Position numbers and translations under genes: made by a program. Source: Hyphobacterium sp. CCMP332 (lineage in GTDB: Bacteria; Pseudomonadota; Alphaproteobacteria; Caulobacterales; Maricaulaceae). Taken from it: a DNA stretch of 64,000 nt. The stretch lies in the NCBI RefSeq assembly GCF_014323565.1, contig NZ_CP058669.1, forward strand, positions 2,445,501 through 2,509,500, given 5' to 3'. This document shows positions 46,190 through 55,700 of this stretch, piece by piece (the stretch's first letter is position 1; every line of letters begins with the position of its first letter). Below the pieces are notes generated by a model, which had not been told where the DNA came from, made no database searches, and saw only the letters and a program-made list of their open reading frames with translations.

Positions 46190-47404
46190 ATGACAGCAGA
46201 GGTCGCCTTGCTGAACAAGCAGGCCGTGGCATTGGCGGCGGACTCCAAGGCCACGTTCGGCTCGGGCATGAATATCAAGACCTATGACAGCGTCGACAAG
46301 CTGTTCAACCTGTCGCGGGAACACCCGGTCGGGGTCATGATCTATGGCAATGCCGAATTCATGCGGGTGCCGTGGGAAGTCATCATCAAGGAATTCCGCG
46401 AGCGTCATGGACATGACGGACACGCCACGATCGCGCGCTGGGGCGAGGCCTTTTTTGACTTTGCCGGCCAGTTTCATGATTTCTCGATGCGCGATAGCGA
46501 GATCGCCGTGTTTACCAAGACAGCCGCATTCCTGCGCGCAATCGAGGCCAGCGCGCTGGTCAACCGCTCGCTGGAACCGCTGATCAGAGATGTGGAATCG
46601 CGGCGCGTGCATCCGGCGCTGGCCGATCTCAGCGAGGGCGAATTCCTGCGCAATTTCCCCGATCTGATGCAACGCTATGAAACGCTTCTGCATTCACGCA
46701 TCGGCGAGCGGATGAATACCGACATCAAGCGGCAATTGCCGCGGCTTCTGCACCGGCTCTCCATTGCCGATATCGAAACCGTGGCGCGCTCCGGTCTGGT
46801 GGTTGCCGGCTTTGGGGGCGATGAAACCTTTCCGTCACTGATCAATCTGGAGACGGATGGCGTCATTGCCGGGCGGCTGGCCGTGTCGCCGCGCTCGGAG
46901 AGTCACATCACCGTGGATCACCCCGCAGACGTTCTGCCGTTTGCCGTGCGCAATGTCATGATTTCAATGGTGCACGGTGTGGATCCGTCGTTTCTGGACT
47001 ATTCGCTCACGGTATTCCGCGACCTTATCCGCGCCAATGGCGACCGGCTGATCAACGAATTTGCGAAGAACGACCAGGAAAAGTCCCGGCTGCTGCATGA
47101 AAACGCGGCGATGTCGGATGACTTCATTTCGGTGTTTCTCGATTATCTGCGGGATTATATTCAGGATATGCATCTGGGGCCGTTTGCTTCGACCCTGCAG
47201 GGTATGCCGCCGGACGAAATGGCCTGGCTGGCCGAGTCGCTGGTTCACCTGACTTCTGTTAAGATGCGGATGTCGCTGGGCCCGGAAGGCGTTGGCGGCC
47301 CCGTCGACACCGCCGTTATAACCAAGCGTGAGGGATTTAAGTGGGTCAAACGCAAAGCGCCCATAGAGGCGCTGACGGGACCCGGATTGGGGAAGGGGGA
47401 ATAA
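46190..47404 (+). CDS. Proteasome-fold Ntn-hydrolase-like protein
   Basis: A 404-residue protein. Its start, MTAEVALLNKQAVALAADSKATFGSG, aligns with mature HslV and proteasome beta subunits: after Met removal Thr2 would be the N-terminal nucleophile, Asp18 equals the HslV Asp17 and Lys37 (SVDKLF) the catalytic Lys33. VGVMIYGNAEFMRVPWEVIIKEF follows, seen in a little-studied family of bacterial proteasome-like proteins. The C-terminal 230 residues are helical with another strand pair and are not part of HslV. GAGGGG abuts the ATG. A small gene follows by 3 bp. Ntn fold is inferred from motifs; protease activity is untested. Confidence 0.65.
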   Translation: MTAEVALLNKQAVALAADSKATFGSGMNIKTYDSVDKLFNLSREHPVGVMIYGNAEFMRVPWEVIIKEFRERHGHDGHATIARWGEAFFDFAGQFHDFSMRDSEIAVFTKTAAFLRAIEASALVNRSLEPLIRDVESRRVHPALADLSEGEFLRNFPDLMQRYETLLHSRIGERMNTDIKRQLPRLLHRLSIADIETVARSGLVVAGFGGDETFPSLINLETDGVIAGRLAVSPRSESHITVDHPADVLPFAVRNVMISMVHGVDPSFLDYSLTVFRDLIRANGDRLINEFAKNDQEKSRLLHENAAMSDDFISVFLDYLRDYIQDMHLGPFASTLQGMPPDEMAWLAESLVHLTSVKMRMSLGPEGVGGPVDTAVITKREGFKWVKRKAPIEALTGPGLGKGE

Positions 47405-47407
47405 ACA

Positions 47408-47707
47408 ATGAAACGGTATCGCTACCGCAAGCTCTCAAAGGATCGACTGCCCATGGCTCCGACAACAAGCTCACCGGAATCGCTGCGGCAGGATGATACG
47501 CCGCGCGCCCTGTTTGAAGGCGACAGCGCCTCACAGCGCCTGTTCAACCGGGCCGCTCTGGACCAGATGGGCGATTATTCCGCCGTCATTCTGGCCTCGG
47601 ACAGCTTGCGCCCGGCCTGGGCCGAGCCGGGCGATCTGGTGCATGTGCGGCGCGGCGCGGAAGATGCGAACGCCATCGTCGACACCGTCTCCGGAAAGAA
47701 ACGCTGA
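47408..47707 (+). CDS. Small hypothetical partner of the Ntn-hydrolase-like protein
   Basis: A 99-residue protein starting 3 bp after the preceding stop with a GGGGGA RBS. The N-terminus is basic (MKRYRYRKLSKDR), the middle disordered (TTSSPESLRQDD), and the C-terminus reads SAVILASDSLRPAWAEPGDLVHVRRGAEDANAIVDTV, which looks like a small beta-domain. No recognised family. The tight spacing suggests it works with the upstream product. Confidence 0.65.
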   Translation: MKRYRYRKLSKDRLPMAPTTSSPESLRQDDTPRALFEGDSASQRLFNRAALDQMGDYSAVILASDSLRPAWAEPGDLVHVRRGAEDANAIVDTVSGKKR

Positions 47708-47794
47708 GCGGCAACTGAAGGAAGGCCGCCGCGGCGGTGATATCCGAATTGACAGGCGCGCGCGCAATTCGTATGTCGCCCGCCTTGCTTACCT

Positions 47795-47881
47795 GCCCAG
47801 GTGGCGGAACTGGTAGACGCGCCAGCTTCAGGTGCTGGTTTCCGAAAGGAAGTGGAGGTTCGAGTCCTCTCCTGGGCACCA
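47795..47881 (+). tRNA. tRNA-Leu (anticodon CAG)
   Basis: A class II tRNA of 87 nt: acceptor GCCCAGG/CCTGGGC, D-arm GGCGGAACTGGTAGACGC, anticodon loop TTCAGGT (CAG), a long variable arm (TTTCCGAAAGGAAG region), T-loop GGTTCGAGTCC and encoded CCA. Its 3' end is the likely integration site of the island that follows. Confidence 0.97.
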
Positions 47882-47883
47882 TT
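47866..47883 (+). repeat. Candidate att site (left), 3' end of tRNA-Leu
   Basis: CCTCTCCTGGGCACCATT, repeated with a one-base deletion at 63889-63905 in direct orientation 16 kb away. Confidence 0.65.
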
Positions 47884-48002
47884 GCATCATCCGCAATTGA
47901 CCAAGTAACTCCATAAATCATTAAAATTGTCCGTCGTCAGAACATTTGGCACAGATGGCATCGTAGATTAGTGGAGCATCGGCCTCGTCTGGTGGGTTGA
48001 TA

Positions 48003-48983
48003 TTAGGCGGCGTGTTTTCGGTGTTGCAAGCGCCGGTGTGCGATGGTCTGTCGCTTGATCCTTTCACGTTGTTTGATGATGGTTTGTGCTCTTCCGAAGT
48101 AGACGTCTGCAGGCGTCACATTGTTCAGGCTCTCGTGATAGCGCCGGTGGTTGTAATGTTCGACGAACGCCTTGATCTGCGTTTCGAGGTCGCCGGGCAG
48201 GAAGTAGTTCTCCAGCAGTATCCGGTTCTTCAAGGTCTGGTGCCAGCGCTCGATCTTGCCTTGCGTCTGCGGATGGAACGGAGCGCCGCGAATATGGCTC
48301 ATGCGCCGGGCCTCGATATAGTCTGCCAGCTCCCCAGCGATGTAGCTGGGGCCATTGTCGCTGAGCAGCCTGGGTTTGTGCATCACCGTAGCCTGGTCGC
48401 AGCCTGAGACTTCCAGCGCCATATCCAGCGTGTCGGTGACGTCCTCGGCCCGCATGGTCGAACACAGCTTCCAGGCGATGATGTAGCGCGAGTAATCGTC
48501 GAGCACCGTCGACAGATACATCCAACCCCATCCGATGATCTTGAAGTAGGTAAAGTCCGTCTGCCACATCTCGTTCACCCGGGTCGTCTGGGTATGGAAA
48601 CGATCGGCAGCTTTGATCACCACATAGGCCGGGCTGGTGATCAGATCATGGGCCTTCAACAGCCGGTAAACCGTGGCCTCAGACACGAAGTAACGCGTCT
48701 CGTCGGTGAACCGCACAGCCAGTTCCCGCGGGCTCAGTTCGGACTGCTCCAGCGCCAGTTCGATGATCTGGTCATGCACCTCGGTGGGAATGCGGTTCCA
48801 GACCCGGCTCGGGGCAGATGGCCGGTCCTCAAGCGCTTCAGGTCCGCCTTCCAGATACCGGTCATACCAGCGATAGAAGGTCCGGCGCGCTATATCCAGC
48901 TTGTCGAGCGTGACCTTGGCAGGCAAGTGGGACTGCTCGACGAGCCTGATGATCTCGAGCTTCTCAGCTGCAGGATATCTCAT
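48003..48983 (-). CDS. IS3-family transposase, DDE catalytic subunit (OrfB)
   Basis: A 326-residue transposase with an N-terminal helix-turn-helix (residues about 1-60, ARRTFYRWYDRYLEGG) and an rve integrase core: Asp143 in WQTDFTY, Asp209 in LLSDNGPSY and Glu245 in GKIERWHQ, the last two spaced D-35-E. It ends with the usual YNHRRYHESLNNVTPADVYFG. Its start overlaps the OrfA stop (ATGA), suggesting coupled translation instead of the common -1 frameshift fusion. It looks intact. Confidence 0.95.
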   Translation of the reverse strand: MRYPAAEKLEIIRLVEQSHLPAKVTLDKLDIARRTFYRWYDRYLEGGPEALEDRPSAPSRVWNRIPTEVHDQIIELALEQSELSPRELAVRFTDETRYFVSEATVYRLLKAHDLITSPAYVVIKAADRFHTQTTRVNEMWQTDFTYFKIIGWGWMYLSTVLDDYSRYIIAWKLCSTMRAEDVTDTLDMALEVSGCDQATVMHKPRLLSDNGPSYIAGELADYIEARRMSHIRGAPFHPQTQGKIERWHQTLKNRILLENYFLPGDLETQIKAFVEHYNHRRYHESLNNVTPADVYFGRAQTIIKQRERIKRQTIAHRRLQHRKHAA

Positions 48984-49360
48984 GCGCCGTCTCCCCCATC
49001 CGCGAGAATGCTTTTTTTGAGCAGACGGTTCTCCAATGTCAGATCAGCCACGCATTCTTTCAGGTCACGCGCCTGATGGCGCAGGTCCTTGACCTCATCG
49101 CTGGTGGCTGCACGCGCAGTGTCACCGGCAAGCCGGCGTTTGCCAGCCTCCATGAACTCCTTCGACCAGGTATAATAAAGGCTCTGGGCGATCCCTTCCT
49201 TGCGGCATAGCTCGGCGATGCTGTCATCACCGCGCAAGCCTTCCAGAACAATGCGGATCTTGTCTTCAGCCGAGAAGTGCCGCCGCGTCGCACGGCGAAT
49301 GTCCTTCACCACACGATCAACAGGCTTTTTGGACTTCGTTGATTTGGGTCTCATCTTCAT
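48980..49360 (-). CDS. IS3-family transposase OrfA
   Basis: A 126-residue DNA-binding protein: HTH (HFSAEDKIRIVLEGLRGDDSIAELCRKEGIAQSLYYTWSKEFME) and a C-terminal leucine-zipper-like helix (LRHQARDLKECVADLTLENRLLKKSI). It binds the IS ends with OrfB. Confidence 0.93.
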   Translation of the reverse strand: MKMRPKSTKSKKPVDRVVKDIRRATRRHFSAEDKIRIVLEGLRGDDSIAELCRKEGIAQSLYYTWSKEFMEAGKRRLAGDTARAATSDEVKDLRHQARDLKECVADLTLENRLLKKSILADGGDGA

Positions 49361-49420
49361 TCCTTCGTCATTACGACGAGACCCAAATCCTCCTTAAATC
49401 ACAACCCCAAACCTGTGCCA

Positions 49421-49722
49421 TAGGTGCTGACGGGGAACACGGCCGTAGAATCTCCTGAATGCCCCGGTCAGCGATAAAGGGTTGATTGCCTATAGTGAAT
49501 AGCGAATGGGACACGTCCTATTAAGCAATACGCTCGTCCATCAAATAGGCGTCAAACCCAACGAATTGCGGGGGTGCAAGTGAGTGCAGCACGTGCCCTG
49601 CCACGCGAAGTCGCTTGCCGAGTGCTTTAGAAGGCCGCATAGCAACGGTTCAGTTCGGTCGGCACGGCGCGCTGATGTCATGCACAGTAACCTGTTTGTG
49701 CTACATTAAGGGACTGAATTGC
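49421..49722. other. Gap between IS and giant gene
   Basis: About 300 bp with no convincing gene; presumably carries the promoter of the giant gene. A TTAAGGGA element lies about 10 nt before its ATG and serves as a ribosome-binding site. No clear -35/-10 pair was singled out. Confidence 0.4.
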
Positions 49723-52700
49723 ATGTCATTTTCATTTCGAGCACTAGCGCTGGTTGGTTTTTCTGGATTGGCTTTGGGCTTAGGTGCGCTGTTCGCGCCG
49801 GCCGCCGAGGCACAGGATGCGACACCGCCAACGATCTCGTCTATTGTACGCCAGGCCCCTGCCACATCGCCAACTAACGCCGACAGCGTGACTTGGCGTT
49901 TAACGTTTGATGAGGCGGTGCAGACCGTCACGCCGGGCATGTTCACCTCGACAGGCTCAACCGGCACGCTGGCTGTCACTAATAATTCAAGCACGCAGAC
50001 CGACGTCACGCTCTCGGGTGGCGACATGGCTAGCCTTAACGGTGTGGTGACGCTGGACGCATTGGTCGGTCCGCCCGCTCTGACCAATGTCGCCAATATC
50101 ACCGATAATGCGACGCTCAAACTGAATGGTGCCGCTTCCGTCACGACAGGCGTAGTGGGCGGGACCACTTTCCTTTTCGCTGCCGGGGCTATTGATGACG
50201 GCGTCAGCGTTTTCTCGGTCGCGGCGAATGGCAGTCTGACCAATGTCGCGAATGTCACCGATGATGCGACGCTCGAACTCGATGGTGCATATTCCGTCAC
50301 GACAGCCGTGGTGGGAGGGATTACTTACCTCTTCGCTGCCGGGGTATTTGATGACGGCGTCAGCGTTTTCTCGGTCGCGGCGAATGGCAGTCTCACCAAT
50401 GTCGCGAATGTCACCGATGATGCGACGCTCGAACTGGCTGGTTCCCGATCCGTCACGACAGCCGTGGTGGGAGGGATTACCTACCTTTTCGCTGCCGGGT
50501 CTTTTGATGCCGGCGTGAGCGTTTTCTCGGTCGCGGCAGATGGCAGTCTCACCAATATCACCAATGTTCCCGATGATGCGACGCTCCAACTCGATGGTGC
50601 CATCTCTGTCACGACAAGCATGGTGGGAGGGATTACCTACCTCTTCGCCGCCGGGCAGAATGATAGCGGCGTGAGCGTTTTCTCGGTCGAGCCCAATGCG
50701 AGCGGGACGGTCGACCTAACCAATGTCGCCAATGTCACCGATGATGATGATGCGACGTTCGAACTGCGTGCTGTGCGATCCGTCACGACAGCCGTGGTCG
50801 GAGGGACCACCTACCTCTTCGCCGCCGGACAGAATGATGACGGGGTGAGCGTTTTCTCGGTCGAGCCCAATGCGAGCGGGACGGTCGACCTAACCAATGT
50901 CGCCAATGTCACCGATAATGCGACGCTGGAGCTAGATGATGCCCGTTCCCTCACGACAGCCGTGGTCGGAGGGATCACCCACCTCTTCGCTGCCGGGGCT
51001 ATTGATAACGGCGTCAGCTGGTTCGCTGTCGCGGATGGTGGCAGTCTGACCAATGTCGCGAATATCACCGATGACGGTTCCGGCGGTGCGCTCGAACTGG
51101 GTGGCGCTGCTTCCGTCACGACAGCCGCAGTGGGAGGGACGACCTACCTCTTCGCTGCCGGGTATGAAGATGACGGGGTTAGCGCTTTTACCTTCGGAAC
51201 CGAGCGCATACAGGATCTCGCGGGAAATTCACTTGCCAATGCGACACCCACCGGCACGAATGATGCGACTTTTATCATCGATCACATTCCGCCTGACGTC
51301 TTCCTCTCAGGTCCAGCCGGGCCTGTTTATGGAGATTTTGCGCTGGATGTGAGTTTCAGTTCAGACGTCAGCGTCTATGATGACACCGACCTGACTGTCG
51401 TCAACGGCACGATTTCCGACTTTACACCGGGTGCCAATTCAACGGCGTCGATGACGATCACCCCGACCGCTGATGGTTCAGTAACGGTCGATTTTGCCGC
51501 GGATCGTGTCGAGGACGCGGCGGGCAATGGCAATACGGCGGCGACGCAATATTTGGTAACGGCTGACATCACCCCGCCGGAAGTGGTGTTGTCGAGCGCC
51601 GTCGGCACGCACACCAATGCGGCTTTCTTCGTGGTGCTGGCGACCTTTACTGAGGACATGACGGGCGTCGCAATCGACGACTTTACGGTCACCAACGGGG
51701 TCGCCTCCTTGTTCCAGACCGACAACGCCAAACAATTTTCGGTGACAATCACGCCGTCCGGCCAGGGCTCGGTTGTCATCAGCATTGGAGCCGACACCGC
51801 GAACGGGACGAACGGAAATCCAAATCTGGCGTCCAACGGGTTATCGGTGATCTATGACACGGTCCTACCGGTCGCGCCGACGGACCTTTACATGCACCTC
51901 TCCGATGATGGCGGGGCCGGCAACGGTGATGGCGGGGCCGGCAATTCTGATGGAATTACCAGGGTTCTGGCACCGCGGATTATCGGCACACACATTGAAA
52001 CCGACGCGACGATCACACTGACATCATCACTTGATGGTGTGGTGGGTTCGACTGTCGCTAACATCAGCACCGCGGATGAGCGCGGCTTCAGTGGCAATTG
52101 GATGGTGACGCCGTCAAACCTGACACCCGGTACGCATTCGATTACGGCGACGGCGACCGACCTGGCGGGCAATACCGGCCCGGCCTCGGCACCCTTCATC
52201 ATTGTTGTTGATACGACGCCGCCCAATGCCTTGGCGTTCAGCCGTGTGACGCCCGCTGGTCAGGTGACCAATGCCGACACGTTGGTCTTCAGTGCGGTCT
52301 TCGATGAGCCGGTGATCTATGTCGGCTTCGACGTGAATGGCAGCACGGCAACAGCCATCACAACCGGGTCCGGTGATACCTATACCGTGACGGTCTCCGG
52401 CGGAGACCTGGCCACGTTGAACGGCACGGTCGATGTCGATCTGGTATCGACCGATTCATTCTGGAGTGCGCTGACCGATGCGGCTGGCAATCAGATCGTC
52501 AGCCTCACACCAGCGTCTGAAGAAACCTATACGCTGGACAACATAGCGCCGACAGTCGCCATCACCGGCCCGAGCGGCCCAGTGGCTGGGGCCTTTACGG
52601 CAACGGTGACATTCTCATCCGCGACCGACAATTTCGCGATTGGGGACCTGACTGTTGTCAACGGAACGCTCTCGAACTTCCAGTCAGTCAGCACCACGGT

Positions 52701-55700
52701 CTTCACCGCGACAATCACACCGATTGCCGAAGGGAGTGTCACCATTGATGTTCCGCAAGGCGGTGCCGCGGACGCCGCCGGCAATGGCAATACGGCTTCC
52801 CCACAATTCTCGGTCGCCTATGACGCAGCAGCGCCGGGCCTTGTTTCGATCGAACGATTTAATCCGATCAGTTCGCCCACTGGCGCAACAAGTGTGACCT
52901 GGCGCGTGACATTCAACGAGCTAGTATCAAATGTAACGGCGGACGATTTTACCATCACAGGCACGACCGGAACGATCAGTGTCAACAACGTGTCGAGTAC
53001 AGTAACGGATGTGACCGTATCCGGCGGTGATATGGCGACTGTAGTCGCGACCCTTACTTTGGGCTTTAGTGCCTGTCCGGACATTGTTGACGCGGCCGGA
53101 CGGTCGCTGAGTAGTACCACCCCATCGGGCGTGAATGATCGCACCTATGTGAAGATCGTTGACGCGACCGCGCCGCAAGTCGCCTCAATTGAACGGGCAA
53201 CGCCCAACGCTGCCATCACCATTGCTGAGCGCTTCGTCTGGCGCGTGTCGTTTGATGAAGCGGTCAGCAATGTCGACGCTGCCGACTTCGTCGTTTCCGG
53301 GACGACAGCAACAATCACGTCCGTGACACCCATGTCCGACCGTATCTTTGACATTACTGTCAGCGGCGGCAATTTGGCCACCTACAATGGCACTATTGTC
53401 CTGTCTTTCGCCGCCGCCCAAAATATCGTCGATCTCGTCGGCAACACACTGGCCGTTACAACGCCGACAGGGACCAATGATTTCTCGGTTCGGCTCATTA
53501 CGGCTGCGGAGCCTTTTGGCGATGAATTCCTCGTCAACACCACCACAGCGGCAAATCAGAATGTCCCGGCCATCGCTGGCGGGATAGACGGCCAGTCACT
53601 CGTTCTCTGGACCGATTACAGCGAAACGGGCGATGACACTTCCGGGTCGGCCATTCGCGGCCAGATGTATGGGCCAAGTGGTGCGCCCGCCGGCTCTGAA
53701 TTTGTTGTCAATTCGACGACGGCAAGTAGCCAGTACTGGCCGCAAGCTGTTGCCCTGACCGGCGGCGGCTATGCGGCCGCCTGGTACGATTATGGCGGCA
53801 ATGCCTCTGATCTTGATGGTTCAGTTCGCGCGCGCGTCCTCGACGCCAATGGCGCGCCGATCGCTGTGGATTTTCAGGTCAATACATCCATCTCAGGCGG
53901 CCAGTCTCTGGCCGGGATTACGGCGCTCTCGGGCGGCGGATTTGCCATCATCTGGCAGCAAAGTATCGGCACAGGTCCGTCAACCTATACGGCAACCGTA
54001 TACGTGCAGCAATTCGATGCGGGTGGCTCGCCGCTGGGTAGCGAGACCGTTGTCGTCAGTAAAGACAATCACGGTTTTGCCAATGGCTCTGACATCACCA
54101 GCCTGCCCGGTGGCGGATTTGTCGTGGCCTGGATTGACGAAGACGAGGCGACCGTCCAGCCCAGCTCGACCTTTACGCTGGATGCCCGGCATTTCGATTC
54201 CGCGAGCATACCCGACGCCCCGTTCAACATTGTTGCGTCGAGCACTGACAGTATCGAAGATGTTAGTATCGCGGCACTGCCCGGAGGGGGCTATGCCCTT
54301 GCCTGGGAGGGCGCGAGCACCATCACCGCCCGGGTCTTTGACGACGCAGGGGCAACCGCCGGCTCTGAATTGACCGTTGCAACCAGTGCTCAGTTCGGCG
54401 TTTTCGACCCGCAAGTGTCGTCGCTTGCGGGTGGCGGGTTCGTCATCGCATGGGACGGACGGCATTCGAGTGGTGATGGCCGGGATATTCTCGCACAGAG
54501 TTATCTCGCCGATGGGACTGCGGTTGGCGGAGAATTGTTGGTCAACTCAACGACGGCCGGCAATCAGTCTAACCCAACTCTTGCCGCGCATGCTGACGGG
54601 GGCTTCCTGTTTGGCTGGACCGACAAGGCGGCGACGGGGGGCGATCTGTCCGGCAATGCCGTTCGGGCACAACGTTTCGGACCCGATGTCACGGCCCCGG
54701 CTCTGCTTGCCTTTTCGCGCCAGTCGCCCACGGCCGCGCTGACCCAGGCAGATTCGCTGGTTTTCCGTGCGACCTTTGACGAGCCGGTTGGCATGGTGTC
54801 GGTCGATGATTTTGCCGTGAATGGCACCACCACAGCTATCGTCTCGGCGGTGTCGGCCTCTTCAGGGCAGGATATCGACATCACGGTCTCGGGCGGCGAT
54901 CTGGCCAGCTTCACGGGCACTGTCGGTCTCAATCTATCGAACAGCGGAAACATTTCCGACATAGCTGGAAATGGTTTGCCAGGGACAGAACCCACGACGG
55001 ACGAGAGTTTCACGCTCGATAATGCCGCGCCATCCGGTTACGCAGTCGCGGTCGATCAGCCTTTCGTCAACGCGGCCAATGATGACGCCATATCGCTTAC
55101 ATTCACCGGTCTCGAAATCGGGGCTAGTTACGACTATGCGCTGTCGTCCAGCCAGCCCCATTGGGCGTCACCCATTACCGGATCAGCAACGGCATCCTCA
55201 TCTAGTGAAGCCGTCTCCCTAACAGTCTATCCTGATACCGCGTCCGCATTGCCGGACGGCACGCTGACCGCATCGCTCGCGCTGACCGATTCTGCCGGCA
55301 ATGTCGGCGTGACGGTGACCGCGACTGTCCTGAAAGACACGACGGGACCCGGTTGGACCTCGGTTAATATCCAGCCCGACCCGGTCAATTTGAGCAATGA
55401 GAGCGCCGTAGGGCTTGATGTGTCTGTGCTGGAGACCGGGACTACATATACCTATTCCGTAACCTCCAGTGGCGGCGGAGCGCCGATTACCGGCAGCGGC
55501 AGTGTGACGTCCACGGACTTCACGATTCCCGGCATTGACTTGTCGGGGCTAGCAGACGGCCAGCTGACGGCCTCCATCACCATGACAGATGCCGCTGGAA
55601 ACACCGGCTTTACTTATACCGATACGGCGACCAAGGACACAGTTCCGCCCTCCGGTGTGACCATGGTCGCTGACTTTCCGGCCATCAACGCGGGCAATAT

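Larger units (their letters stand above)
47947..49420 (-). mobile_element. IS3-family insertion sequence
   Basis: Two transposase genes (48003-49360) flanked by imperfect terminal inverted repeats beginning TGGCACAG at 47947 and ending CTGTGCCA at 49420. Length 1,474 bp if these ends are right. No target-site duplication is evident, so the exact ends are provisional. Confidence 0.65.

Noticed and set aside
49615-49722. Longer N-terminus for the giant protein
   Set aside because: The extra 36 codons spoil the signal peptide; the ATG at 49723 has an RBS and a proper signal sequence.
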